From: CAYTBN01 sp964436045 | Lineage (GTDB): Bacteria > Myxococcota_A > UBA796 > UBA9615 > CAYRNR01 | NCBI GenBank assembly: GCA_964436045.1 | Contig: CAYTBN010000018.1 | Location: forward strand, 47,049-111,048 | Reading direction: 5' to 3' | Length of the DNA: 64,000 bases | Shown: positions 42,270 to 50,826 of the stretch, piece by piece | Numbering within the stretch: position 1 is the first letter of the stretch | How the letters are laid out: each line of letters starts with the position of its first letter | Notes under the pieces: generated by a model | What the model was told of the DNA's origin: nothing | Seen by the model: the letters and a program-made list of their open reading frames with translations, nothing else | The model's database searches: none | Program-made: the position numbers and the translations under genes

Positions 42270-43700
42270 CTAGATGATCTTCTTTCTCCTCGAGGACGAG
42301 AGGATACCGAGCATCTCCCGGTACTTGGCGACCGTGCGCCGCGCGATGTTGATGTTCTGTTTCTTGAGGATCACGACGATCGCCTGATCACTGTAGGGCT
42401 TGTGGGGGTTCTCCTCGGAGACGATCTTGCGGATCCGGTCCTTGACCATCTCGGAGGCCACGTCCTCCCCGTGGACGCGGGAGATGCCGCTGTTGAAGAA
42501 GAACTTGAGTTCGTAGATGCCCTGGGGCGTGTGGACGTACTTGTTGGTCGTCACCCGGCTGATCGTGGACTCGTGCATGCTGATGTCGTCGGCCACGGTC
42601 CGCAGGATCATCGGCTTGAGGTGGGAGATACCCTGGTCGAAGAACTCCCGCTGGTGATTCACGATGCTCTCGACCACCCGGTAGATGGTTCGCTGGCGCT
42701 GGTGAATCGACTTGATCAGCCACGCAGCCGACCGCAGTCGGTCCTGCAGATATTCCTTGTCCTTGCGCACAGCCCGCTTGAACACGTCCCGGACGTAGGG
42801 GCTCACCCGCAGTCGCGGTAGTCCGTCCTCGTTCAGCTGGATGACGTACTCGCCGCCGATCTTGCGGACGTAGACGTCGGGCGTGATGTACTGGGGCGTG
42901 CTCTCCGAGAAACGGCGGCCGGGCCGCGGGTCCATCTCCTGGATGGTCCGCACCACCTCCGCGATCCGCGCCAACCCGACGGCCGCCGACCGGGCGATCC
43001 CCTGGTAGTTGCGGCGCTCGAGGTCGGACAGGTGCTCCGACACCACCTGCTGCAGGAGCTTGTCCTCCGGATGCAGTACGTGGGCCTGGATCAGCAGGCA
43101 CTCGCGCAGGTCACGGGACGCGACCCCCAGGGGGTCGAGCTGCTGGACGCGCGCCAGGGCGTGCTCCACCCGCTCCGGCTCCACCTCCAGGTCCGCGGCC
43201 AGCTCGTCCACGTCGATCCGCAGATATCCATCCTCGTTGAGGTTGCCGATGATCTGCGCAGCGATCGCCATCTGCTCGTGGGGCATCGAGGTCAGCTGGA
43301 GTTGCCACATCAGATGCTCGGCCAGGGTGTCCGAGTGGGTCAGGTTCGTCTCGGGGGGGGGCAGCTCGTCGGCGATGGTCGGCCCCACGCTCCCCCGCGG
43401 CAGCGTGCTCGACTGTTGCTCCAGATAGCCTTCCCAGTCGAAATCATCGGTACGAGGATCCGCCACGTCACCCGACTCGTCGCCGTCCTGGGCGGTCGGA
43501 GACTCCGGCTGGACGGGGGCCTCCTCCGCGTCGGCCCCCTCGGCAGACTCCTCCAGCGCCGGATTCTCGACCATCTCCTCGGCGATGTGCTCGGCGAGTT
43601 CGACGTGATTGAGTTGGAGTAGTTTGATGGCCTGTTGCAGCTGGGGTGTCATCACCAGCTGCTGGGACATCTTCAGCGCAACCTTCATTTCGAGGGCCAT
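42270..43700 (-). CDS. rpoN: RNA polymerase sigma-54 factor
   Basis: 476 residues. Region I is Gln/Leu-rich (LKMSQQLVMTPQLQQAIKLL), region II is acidic, and region III ends with the helix-turn-helix and RpoN box ARRTVAKYRE used to bind -24 promoters. ATG 43700 fits the family start. Located between lptB and hpf. The partner activator at 23024-24415 carries GAFTGA, so sigma-54 control is functional in this genome. Confidence 0.97.
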   Translation of the reverse strand: MALEMKVALKMSQQLVMTPQLQQAIKLLQLNHVELAEHIAEEMVENPALEESAEGADAEEAPVQPESPTAQDGDESGDVADPRTDDFDWEGYLEQQSSTLPRGSVGPTIADELPPPETNLTHSDTLAEHLMWQLQLTSMPHEQMAIAAQIIGNLNEDGYLRIDVDELAADLEVEPERVEHALARVQQLDPLGVASRDLRECLLIQAHVLHPEDKLLQQVVSEHLSDLERRNYQGIARSAAVGLARIAEVVRTIQEMDPRPGRRFSESTPQYITPDVYVRKIGGEYVIQLNEDGLPRLRVSPYVRDVFKRAVRKDKEYLQDRLRSAAWLIKSIHQRQRTIYRVVESIVNHQREFFDQGISHLKPMILRTVADDISMHESTISRVTTNKYVHTPQGIYELKFFFNSGISRVHGEDVASEMVKDRIRKIVSEENPHKPYSDQAIVVILKKQNINIARRTVAKYREMLGILSSSRRKKII

Positions 43701-43832
43701 GGTGCTAGCGCTGCTACTCCTCTCCCTCCGGCTTGGCCGGTACGTTTGAATCGGTCTGGGACCACCGGGCTGGCCCGCTCCAACACGAGGCGAGAACATT
43801 ATAGCAACCGGCGCCGTGGGCAACCATGTGGC

Positions 43833-44579
43833 TCAGACCGTGAAGTCACGGCCCAGGTAGCGCTCGCGGACCACCGGATCCGCGACGATTTCCTCCGCGC
43901 TTCCCCGGGCCACCACCGCTCCGTCGAGGAGCACCGCCACCTGGTCACACAGCGGCAGCAGCTGGCGCGCCCCATGATCGGTGAGCAGCAAGCCCAGCCC
44001 CCTCGCGCGCAGATCCCGGACGATCCGACCGATCTCGGCGGCCATCCGCGGGTCGATGGCGGCGAACGGCTCGTCCAGGATCAGCACCGACGGCTCGGCG
44101 CAGAGCGCCCGCGCGATCTCGGTCCGGCGGCGTTCTCCTCCGGACAGGCGTCCGGCGCTTCGGTCGGCCACCTCCTCGAGGCCGAACTCGGCGAGGAACC
44201 TCGACGCGACTTCGCCCGCCTCCCGTCCCCGCCGGCCGCGCAGCTCCAGGGCCGCGAGCAGATTGTCCCGGACCGTCATGCGGGTGAACACCGACGGCGC
44301 CTGGGCCAGATAGCCCAGGCCGAGCTGGGCGCGGCGGTGGATCGGCAGGGCGGTCAGATCTCGGCCGTCCAGGAAGACCCGGCCGCTGTCCGGGCGGAGC
44401 AGCCCCACGATCATCCGGAAGATCGTGGTCTTGCCGGCTCCGTTGGGCCCCAACAGGCCCACGAGCTGCCCCGGCGGCACCTGCAGGTCGACCCCGGCGA
44501 CCACTTGCTTGCGGCCGAACCGACGTACGAGGCCCGAGATCTGCAGGCCGGCGTCCGTGGCCGGCGCATCCTGGGTCAA
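43833..44579 (-). CDS. lptB: LPS export ABC transporter ATP-binding protein LptB
   Basis: 248 residues. Powers LPS extraction from the inner membrane with LptF/G. Walker A GPNGAGKTT, Q-loop LAQAPSVFTRMT, signature LSGGERRR, Walker B LILDEPFAAIDP and LLTDHGARQ are LptB-like. Starts at TTG 44579, whose codon overlaps the upstream stop as TTGA, suggesting coupled translation with the LptA-like gene. Its normal neighbours lptA and rpoN flank it. Confidence 0.93.
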   Translation of the reverse strand: MTQDAPATDAGLQISGLVRRFGRKQVVAGVDLQVPPGQLVGLLGPNGAGKTTIFRMIVGLLRPDSGRVFLDGRDLTALPIHRRAQLGLGYLAQAPSVFTRMTVRDNLLAALELRGRRGREAGEVASRFLAEFGLEEVADRSAGRLSGGERRRTEIARALCAEPSVLILDEPFAAIDPRMAAEIGRIVRDLRARGLGLLLTDHGARQLLPLCDQVAVLLDGAVVARGSAEEIVADPVVRERYLGRDFTV

Positions 44580-45268
44580 GGCGGCCCCCCGAAGACGGCG
44601 CGGCAGCCCGTGCAGGAGATCTCGCCGCCGTCCACCCGAAACCGGATCACCTGGCCCCGGAGGCGGACCTTGCCCTCCTCGAGGTAGGGCGAACCCCGTA
44701 GCTCCACCGCACCAGCCGCACGATCGAACACCGCCTCCTCGCCGCGCCCCAGTCGCTCGCCCTGACGGATCTCGACGCCACCGCTGGCGGTCACCGAGCG
44801 GATCTCGTCGGTCTCGCGGTCGTAGGCGACCTCCAGGTGCTCGCACATCAGCGCCAGGGTCCCCTGGGTCACCTCGACGGATCCGTCGAAGACGCCCGTG
44901 CCCGCGCGGACATCCACGGAGAATCGATCCGCGCGGATCTCCACCTGCTCGACCGCGTCCAAGGTGGCGTCCACGTCCCCGTGGACCTCGATGGCACCGC
45001 CCTCCAGCTGGGCAACGCCGTCGGTGGCGGCCAGCCGTAGCTCGTCGCCGACCGCGATGCGGGGATGCCGGAGTTCGAGCCGTTGCCCCTCCGCCTGGTC
45101 GAGGGCGGCGGCATCGACCCGGATCGCGGGCACGCCGTCCAGCCACAACTCGACGGTCACGTCGGTGGCCCGGCTGCGGGGCTCCGCTGACGGGGCCTCC
45201 CCGGCGGACACCGCGAACGCGGGCCACAGGGCGAAGACAGCGAGGACGAGCGCCAGCGCGCGGGTCAC
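44576..45268 (-). CDS. lptA: LptA/OstA-like LPS transport protein
   Basis: 230 residues with an N-terminal signal (TRALALVLAVFALWPAFAVS) and an OstA/LptA-like beta-jelly-roll region with repeated V-x-x-x-R/D-x-x-x strands (about 60-200). It would form the periplasmic bridge for LPS. GTG 45268 is the likely start because GGGAGG lies 7 bases before it and it overlaps the upstream stop (GTGA); ATG 45283 is the alternative. An extra CxxC-like SCTGC near the C-terminus is unusual. LptC is not recognisable next to it. Confidence 0.75.
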   Translation of the reverse strand: MTRALALVLAVFALWPAFAVSAGEAPSAEPRSRATDVTVELWLDGVPAIRVDAAALDQAEGQRLELRHPRIAVGDELRLAATDGVAQLEGGAIEVHGDVDATLDAVEQVEIRADRFSVDVRAGTGVFDGSVEVTQGTLALMCEHLEVAYDRETDEIRSVTASGGVEIRQGERLGRGEEAVFDRAAGAVELRGSPYLEEGKVRLRGQVIRFRVDGGEISCTGCRAVFGGPP

Positions 45269-46140
45269 GTCTTTGCCTCCCATCGATCGTGCATCCAGAC
45301 CCATTGTTCAGGTCGCGAGCGTATCACGTCCTCCAGGCCCCGCGAGAGACGGGCGGTGGCGTCGCGCTCGCCCGCCCGGTCATCCACGGTCAGCCGCGGG
45401 CCCAGCCGGATCAGGTGCCGGCCCGGCCGCTCGCGTGTGGCCGTGACCAGCACGGCTGGCACGCCGGCCGCACGGGCGAGGCGGGCGGCGGCGGTGGTGG
45501 TGCGGGCGGGAGCGCCCAGGAAGGGCATCTCCACGGACCGGCCCGGCAAGCGCTGGTCGATGAGCAGGCCGACGTGGCCCCCGGCGCGTAACACCTCGAG
45601 GGCCCGGCGCAGGCCGGCCCTGTTCGCGCGCAGGACTCGCATCCCGTGACGGCCGCGCAACCGGTTCACCCAGCGATCCAGGTTGGGGTAGTGGATGGGG
45701 GCAGCGATGACGTGGATCGGCACACCGCGGGCCGCGGCCAAGGCGGCGGGTAGCTCCCAGTTGCCCGTGTGGCCCGACACCCAGACCGTGCCCCGGTCCG
45801 AGGCCATTCGCTCGGTCAGCAGTTCCTCCCCCTCGACACGCACCCAGCGCTCCAGCCGGAGGGCCTGCCGGGGAAGGACGCAGGCCTCGGCAGCGCACAT
45901 CCCCAGGTGCTGGAAGACGGCGGAGACCGACGGGCGGCGGTCGGTGGGCAGCTGCCGGAGCTGGATCGCCGCTCGGCGGGCGTCGGCCCGCAACAGGTGG
46001 CGGGCCAGCCTCCCGCCGAGGGCGCCGACGCGCAGAGCCAGCCAGTTCGGCAGTGCACGGACGGATCCGTGCGCGGACGCAGACAGGAATACGAGCAATA
46101 CGTCGGTGAGCCGGCGACGGAGGGGGCGGAGGAGCGGCAC
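45265..46140 (-). CDS. Lipid A acyltransferase, LpxL/HtrB-like
   Basis: 291 residues of the LPLAT family that adds secondary acyl chains to KDO2-lipid IVA. The catalytic HX4D/E motif is HTGNWE; further motifs are AAPIHYPN and RQLPTD-type regions. One N-terminal hydrophobic segment anchors it. GTG start at 46140. It precedes the LptA-like gene with a GTGA overlap, so lipid A maturation and LPS transport are cotranslated. Confidence 0.85.
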   Translation of the reverse strand: MPLLRPLRRRLTDVLLVFLSASAHGSVRALPNWLALRVGALGGRLARHLLRADARRAAIQLRQLPTDRRPSVSAVFQHLGMCAAEACVLPRQALRLERWVRVEGEELLTERMASDRGTVWVSGHTGNWELPAALAAARGVPIHVIAAPIHYPNLDRWVNRLRGRHGMRVLRANRAGLRRALEVLRAGGHVGLLIDQRLPGRSVEMPFLGAPARTTTAAARLARAAGVPAVLVTATRERPGRHLIRLGPRLTVDDRAGERDATARLSRGLEDVIRSRPEQWVWMHDRWEAKT

Positions 46141-46162
46141 GCTCCGGAGCAGCGCGGCGGGC

Positions 46163-46561
46163 CTAGCGCTTGCTGAACTGGAATCGCTTGCGAGCGCCGG
46201 GCTGTCCGTACTTCTTGCGCTCCTTCATCCGCGCGTCGCGGGTCAGGAAGCCGGCATTCTTGAGGATTGCGCGGTAGTCGCCATCGATCTGGGTCAGTGC
46301 GCGGCTCACGCCGTGGCGGATCGCCCCCGCCTGTCCGGTCAGACCGCCGCCGGCGACGTTTACGAAGATGTCGACCTTGCCCAGCATCTCGGTGAGCGCC
46401 AGGGGCTGCTTGATGACCATCTTCGAGGTCTCGCGGTCGAAGTACTCGTCGAGGGTCCGCTTGTTGACGAGGAACTGGCCGTTTCCCGAGCGCACGTACA
46501 CGCGCGCAGTGGATTCCTTGCGTCGTCCAGTCGCGTAATAGACCGGCGTGTCCTTCGGCAT
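46163..46561 (-). CDS. rpsI: 30S ribosomal protein S9
   Basis: 132 residues. YYATGRRKESTARVYV, the GGGLTGQAGAIRHG loop and the C-terminal GARKRFQFSKR are canonical. Starts 10 bases after the rplM stop and ends 22 bases before the lipid A acyltransferase start, so the ribosomal pair may read into the LPS genes. Confidence 0.97.
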   Translation of the reverse strand: MPKDTPVYYATGRRKESTARVYVRSGNGQFLVNKRTLDEYFDRETSKMVIKQPLALTEMLGKVDIFVNVAGGGLTGQAGAIRHGVSRALTQIDGDYRAILKNAGFLTRDARMKERKKYGQPGARKRFQFSKR

Positions 46562-46571
46562 CGTATCCTCG

Positions 46572-47015
46572 CTAGAACGTCAGAGGCTCGGGCAGCTGAG
46601 CGTCGTGGGGGTGTTCGGAACCGGCGTAGACCTTGAGCTTGCCCAGTTGGGCGCGTGCCAGGCGATTCTTGGGCAGCATACCCCGCACCGCGTGCCGGAT
46701 CACCTCTTCCGGCTTGGTCTGCAGCATCTTGCCGGCCGTGGTCTCCTTGAGATTGCCGATGTAGCCCGTGTGCCGGTAGTACTTCTTCTGCTCGAGCTTG
46801 CGCCCGGTCAGCTTGATCTTCTCGGCGTTGATCACGACGACGAAGTCTCCGACGTCGACGTGGGGAGTGAAGATCGGCTTGTTCTTACCGCGCAAGGTCC
46901 TGGCGATCCGGGTGGCGAGGCGCCCAAGCACCTGCCCTTCGGCATCGACCACGAACCACTTGCGCTCAATCTCGCCGGAATCCACTTGTTCCTTGCGAGC
47001 CACGGTGGTCTTCAT
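46572..47015 (-). CDS. rplM: 50S ribosomal protein L13
   Basis: 147 residues. Typical KWFVVDAEGQVLGRLATRIA, FVVVINAEKI and AVRGMLPKNRL motifs. ATG 47015 fits the family start. First gene of the rplM-rpsI pair and probably of a longer leftward operon. A gap of 111 bases separates it from the TPR gene upstream. Confidence 0.97.
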   Translation of the reverse strand: MKTTVARKEQVDSGEIERKWFVVDAEGQVLGRLATRIARTLRGKNKPIFTPHVDVGDFVVVINAEKIKLTGRKLEQKKYYRHTGYIGNLKETTAGKMLQTKPEEVIRHAVRGMLPKNRLARAQLGKLKVYAGSEHPHDAQLPEPLTF

Positions 47016-47126
47016 CGTCCACTCCAGGCGCCGGGCATACTCCGCCCGGCAGAACGGTCGCAGATATGTAAAGGAGGGGGTCCGGGATGTCAAGGACAGA
47101 TCAGCGATGTTTCGCCCTCCGCGCCG

Positions 47127-49109
47127 TCACGGCACCGCCGGATCCGGGGGCTCGCCCTGATCGAGCCGCAGGTGATCGCGCCACGCCGGCCGGAACTCGG
47201 GATCCGCGTCGTGGGCCCGGCGATACCACTCCCTGGCCCCCTCCAGATCGCCTCCGCGGTGCGCCAGGCGCCCCATGCCGTGGGCGCCGAGAGCGCTGCT
47301 GGGGAGCAGGGCGAGTACAAGCTGATACCCCTCAGCCGCCTGCTCCGCACGCCCCTCCGCCTCGAACAGGCGGTGGGCCAGGTAGAGGTACAGCGGGTCG
47401 TTACGCGCCACCTCGGCGGCGGCGGTGAGCTGGGTAGTGGCATCGGGATATCGGTCGTCGGCCAGGGCCACCCGCCCGGAGTAGAGGCGATGAATAGCGG
47501 CCCCCTCGCCGCGCTCGACCAGGGACTCGAACAGCGGTGCCGCCGCTGTGAAATCCCCGCTGTGGTAGTGGAGCAAGGCCCGGAGCTTCAGGTGGGCCAG
47601 ACCCCGCGGGTCTCGCTGTTCGAGGGCGCGTGCGGCCGCGCCGACAGGCCCCTCGATCTCGGCCAGATCAAACGCGTCGTGGTACCCGCGGTCCACCGGG
47701 TTCAACAACGGCCGCCGTTCCTCGTGGGCGTACAGCGCGTTCACGATCAGCTCGATCTGATCCAGGCTCTCGAACTCCTCGAGCACGGCGACCAACGATA
47801 GGTACGCAGGAGCGAATCCCGGATCCACGTCGATGGCGTGCTCGAAGGCCCGGACGAGGCCCTCCAGGTCGTCGGAGCGGGAGCACAGCTGCCCGAGGAG
47901 GAACCAGGGCTCGGGGCGTTGACAGTCCCGCTCCCGCAGATCGTCCTCCAGCGGACCGATCAACTCGGCCACCGAGCCCTCGGCCAGCCGCACCTTGGTC
48001 CAGTGGAAACGGGCCGTCAGGTCGTCGGGTTTGCGGGCCACCAACGGGTCGAGGTAGCGGTGTGCCTGGTCGTAGTGCCCGTAAGCGCGGTACACGATCC
48101 CGAGGTGCAGGGCGGTCGCGTCCCTCAACTCCCGTTCGTACTCGATATCGGGGCGGTTGACGATGCGCAACAGCGCCTCGCGGGCGTTGTACAGGTCACC
48201 GGCGTCCTGGTAGCTGAACACCGCATCCCGCAGCAGTGCGCCGGGGTGGTTGCCGTCGAACCGCAGGGCGATCCGTACCTGCTCGCGGGCCGAATCCGTA
48301 TCGCCGACCGCCTCGTAGATCTGGGCCCTGAGCACCGCCGCGTCGGCTGCGGCGCGACCCCGGGCGGGGATCCCGTCCAGCGCCCCGTAGGCCTCCACGA
48401 ACCGACCACTTCGCAGCTGGGTCTCGGCCAGCAGCAGCCGCGCCTCGGTGGGATCGGCCGCGCTGGCCGCGACCCTGGCGAGCTGCGCGACGGCCTCGTC
48501 GTGGCGATCCAGTTCCATGAAGCAGCGCCCGAGTTCGACCAGGGCCTCCTGGTCCTCCGGGTACATCGCCAGCACCCGGTTCCAGGCGTCGACCCCGCCC
48601 GACCAGCCGCGCAAGCTCATCGAGATACGCGCCTTGACCCTGTGCGGCCGGGGATCGTCGGGATAGACGGTCGACACGGCGTTGCAATACGCCAGCGCCC
48701 GCTCCACGGAGAAGTCGACTCCCTCCCGATCCAGGATGGGCGAGATGGAGGCGATCCCCAGCAGCGCCTCGACGTTGTCGGGGTCCAGCGCCAGGGCCTT
48801 GCGATACTCTTGGAAGGCGCGCACCGACTCCGGTCCGGTCTCCGCCGCGGCCAGCCGCTGGGCGAGACGGACGTGCTCGGAGGCCGTGCCGCCGATCTGG
48901 GGATAGTCCGCGCGCGCGGCGGCCAGGTCGGCGCCGACAGACGGTTCGTTAGAGAGCTTCGGAGGCCCCTCCCCCTCCCCGCCGAAGACGAGGAACAGCG
49001 CCAGCACCAGGAAGATGACGACCACGACCACCAGCGCGATGATGGTCCGGCCGATCCCGACACCAGCACGCATCTTCGCGGCGGCGTGCGTCGGACGACG
49101 GGTTGTCAT
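47127..49109 (-). CDS. Membrane-anchored TPR-repeat protein
   Basis: 660 residues. One N-terminal transmembrane helix (IIALVVVVVIFLVLALFLVF, about 20-40) and then about ten to twelve tetratricopeptide repeats (for example EYRKALALDPDNVEALLGIA, EHAIDVDPGFAPAYLSL and YRRAHDADPEFRPAW). It likely serves as a periplasmic protein-interaction scaffold, topology unknown. ATG 49109. The next gene upstream is a BNR-repeat lipoprotein. Confidence 0.85.
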   Translation of the reverse strand: MTTRRPTHAAAKMRAGVGIGRTIIALVVVVVIFLVLALFLVFGGEGEGPPKLSNEPSVGADLAAARADYPQIGGTASEHVRLAQRLAAAETGPESVRAFQEYRKALALDPDNVEALLGIASISPILDREGVDFSVERALAYCNAVSTVYPDDPRPHRVKARISMSLRGWSGGVDAWNRVLAMYPEDQEALVELGRCFMELDRHDEAVAQLARVAASAADPTEARLLLAETQLRSGRFVEAYGALDGIPARGRAAADAAVLRAQIYEAVGDTDSAREQVRIALRFDGNHPGALLRDAVFSYQDAGDLYNAREALLRIVNRPDIEYERELRDATALHLGIVYRAYGHYDQAHRYLDPLVARKPDDLTARFHWTKVRLAEGSVAELIGPLEDDLRERDCQRPEPWFLLGQLCSRSDDLEGLVRAFEHAIDVDPGFAPAYLSLVAVLEEFESLDQIELIVNALYAHEERRPLLNPVDRGYHDAFDLAEIEGPVGAAARALEQRDPRGLAHLKLRALLHYHSGDFTAAAPLFESLVERGEGAAIHRLYSGRVALADDRYPDATTQLTAAAEVARNDPLYLYLAHRLFEAEGRAEQAAEGYQLVLALLPSSALGAHGMGRLAHRGGDLEGAREWYRRAHDADPEFRPAWRDHLRLDQGEPPDPAVP

Positions 49110-49158
49110 TCGAGCCCAACCTCCGCGTTGTAGCGCTGGGAGCGCGGCAGGGGGCGGG

Positions 49159-50625
49159 TCAGGGCTCCATGCTCCGGAAGAAGATGTCGCCGAGACCCAT
49201 TCGGTAGTCCACCCAGGCGAAGAACAGCTCGCCTTCCTGCAGCTCCATCTGCATCCCTGCCGAGCGGGCGGTGTGGCTCTCGTCGTCGTCCACCCGCAGC
49301 TCCTCCTCGAGCCAGCTGGCGCCACCGTCGGTGGAGACGTTCAACAAGATGTCCTCCCAGTCCCCGTTGGCCGGGTTCCCCAGGTCGGTCCAGGCGATGG
49401 CGACGGTGCCGTTGGTCTCCGCCAGCATCTGCGGCTCCACGCTGTGAGCCGTACCGCCGTCCGTGTCCACCGCCACCTCATCGGAGAACGTCAGGCCGGC
49501 GTCTTCGGAGCGGGTGAAGAACACGTCGAAGCCATCGTTCTGCCGGTCGTCGCGGAAGGCCACGAGCACCTCGCCGTTGACCACGACCACGTCGGGATAC
49601 AGCGAATCTGACACTCCGGGGCCGCTGAGAGCGTCGAGGCGGAGCGGCTCCATGAACGACGTGCCGCCACTCTGGGAGATGGCCACGTAGATGTCGCTGA
49701 GCTCGCCGTTGCGCAGGTCGTGCCAGGCGACGGCCACCAGACCCTCGGATTCCGCGGCGACCGCCGCGCCGAACGACTCGGCGGGGGCGGAGGCGACCAG
49801 CCCCTCGTCCGTCCGTTCCTCGTCCTGATCCACGCGGGTGTCGGGGTCGGCCCAGTGGGCGCCGAAGTCCGCGCTCTTGTTGTAGAAGATGTCGTTGTTA
49901 CCGTTGCGCAGATCCTCCCAGATGACGTGCACGCCGCCCACGCCGTCCACCGCCATCCGCGGCTTCGCGCTGTAGGCCGCCCCCCGATCGTCGGTATCGA
50001 CCCGGGCGCCCTCGCCCATCCAGGTGGATCCCCAATCCGCAGAGTAGTTGAAGTAGATGTCGTATGCTCCGTCGCGGCCGTCGTACCAGGACACGTAGAG
50101 GTCCGCCCCGCCCAGGGTGATCTGAGGGGCCAGCGAGTTCCAGTCGCCCGCGTCGTCCACCGTCAGGTTCAGATCCTCGCCGAACCAGCTGCCGCCCGCG
50201 TCGTAGGAGGCGTTGAAGTAGATCGCCTTGTTCTTCAGGACCCCGTCTCGATCGTCCTCCCAGACCACGTAGACCGCTTGTTCGTCGCAGGCCAGCCCCG
50301 GGTTCTCTGCGAGCCACTCGCCGTCCGGGTTGCTGTTGACACGCATGTCGGTCGGATTCCAGGACGATCCACCGTCCTGGGAGACCTGCAAGTACACGTT
50401 GTTGGTGCCCATGGCCCGGTCGTCGTGCCACGCCACGTAGGCGTACTTGCCGGACACGCACAGGGCCGGTGGCGAGGACTCCGGCTCCGGGTCGAACTCG
50501 TCGCCGTGATCGATCCGCAGATCCGCCCACTCGGGGGGGCCCGCGGGATCCTTGGGGCAGCCGAGCATTGCGGACGCCGTGGCCAGGGCGACCGCGAGGC
50601 GGAACAACTGGGGCGAACTGATCAT
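49159..50625 (-). CDS. Lipoprotein with BNR/Asp-box (sialidase-like) repeats
   Basis: 488 residues. Signal and lipobox MLGC near residue 23. The mature protein is built of repeats with Asp-box-like SxDGGxSW motifs (SQDGGSSWN, STDGGASWL) and WxDxR elements (VWEDDRDG, IWEDLRNG, AWHDLRNG), typical of a six-bladed propeller. Catalytic residues of a sialidase (Arg triad, Tyr/Glu) are not evident, so it is probably a binding or structural surface protein. ATG 50625; divergent from the FYDLN gene across 201 bases. Confidence 0.8.
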   Translation of the reverse strand: MISSPQLFRLAVALATASAMLGCPKDPAGPPEWADLRIDHGDEFDPEPESSPPALCVSGKYAYVAWHDDRAMGTNNVYLQVSQDGGSSWNPTDMRVNSNPDGEWLAENPGLACDEQAVYVVWEDDRDGVLKNKAIYFNASYDAGGSWFGEDLNLTVDDAGDWNSLAPQITLGGADLYVSWYDGRDGAYDIYFNYSADWGSTWMGEGARVDTDDRGAAYSAKPRMAVDGVGGVHVIWEDLRNGNNDIFYNKSADFGAHWADPDTRVDQDEERTDEGLVASAPAESFGAAVAAESEGLVAVAWHDLRNGELSDIYVAISQSGGTSFMEPLRLDALSGPGVSDSLYPDVVVVNGEVLVAFRDDRQNDGFDVFFTRSEDAGLTFSDEVAVDTDGGTAHSVEPQMLAETNGTVAIAWTDLGNPANGDWEDILLNVSTDGGASWLEEELRVDDDESHTARSAGMQMELQEGELFFAWVDYRMGLGDIFFRSMEP

Positions 50626-50685
50626 CGTCCTCTCGCTAACTGGCCGTAGATACTGGATTTTTTCGCCATCTCGACCGGCGGCCAT

Positions 50686-50691
50686 ACTATA
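50686..50691 (-). promoter_or_regulatory. Candidate -10 for the BNR lipoprotein gene
   Basis: On the minus strand TATAGT lies about 60 bases before the start codon, with a weak TTGCGC about 15 bases upstream. The 201-base divergent region holds nothing else convincing. Confidence 0.3.
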
Positions 50692-50826
50692 CCACGCGTC
50701 AGGATCGCGCAATCCGGGCTTTTTTCGTGCGATCCCGGGTAGACGCGGGCGCCCGTTGTGGTATCTATCCCCACTCGACCGCGCGGAGACCCCGCCCTTA
50801 CGCGGGTAGCAGCGCTGGAGGAACCC

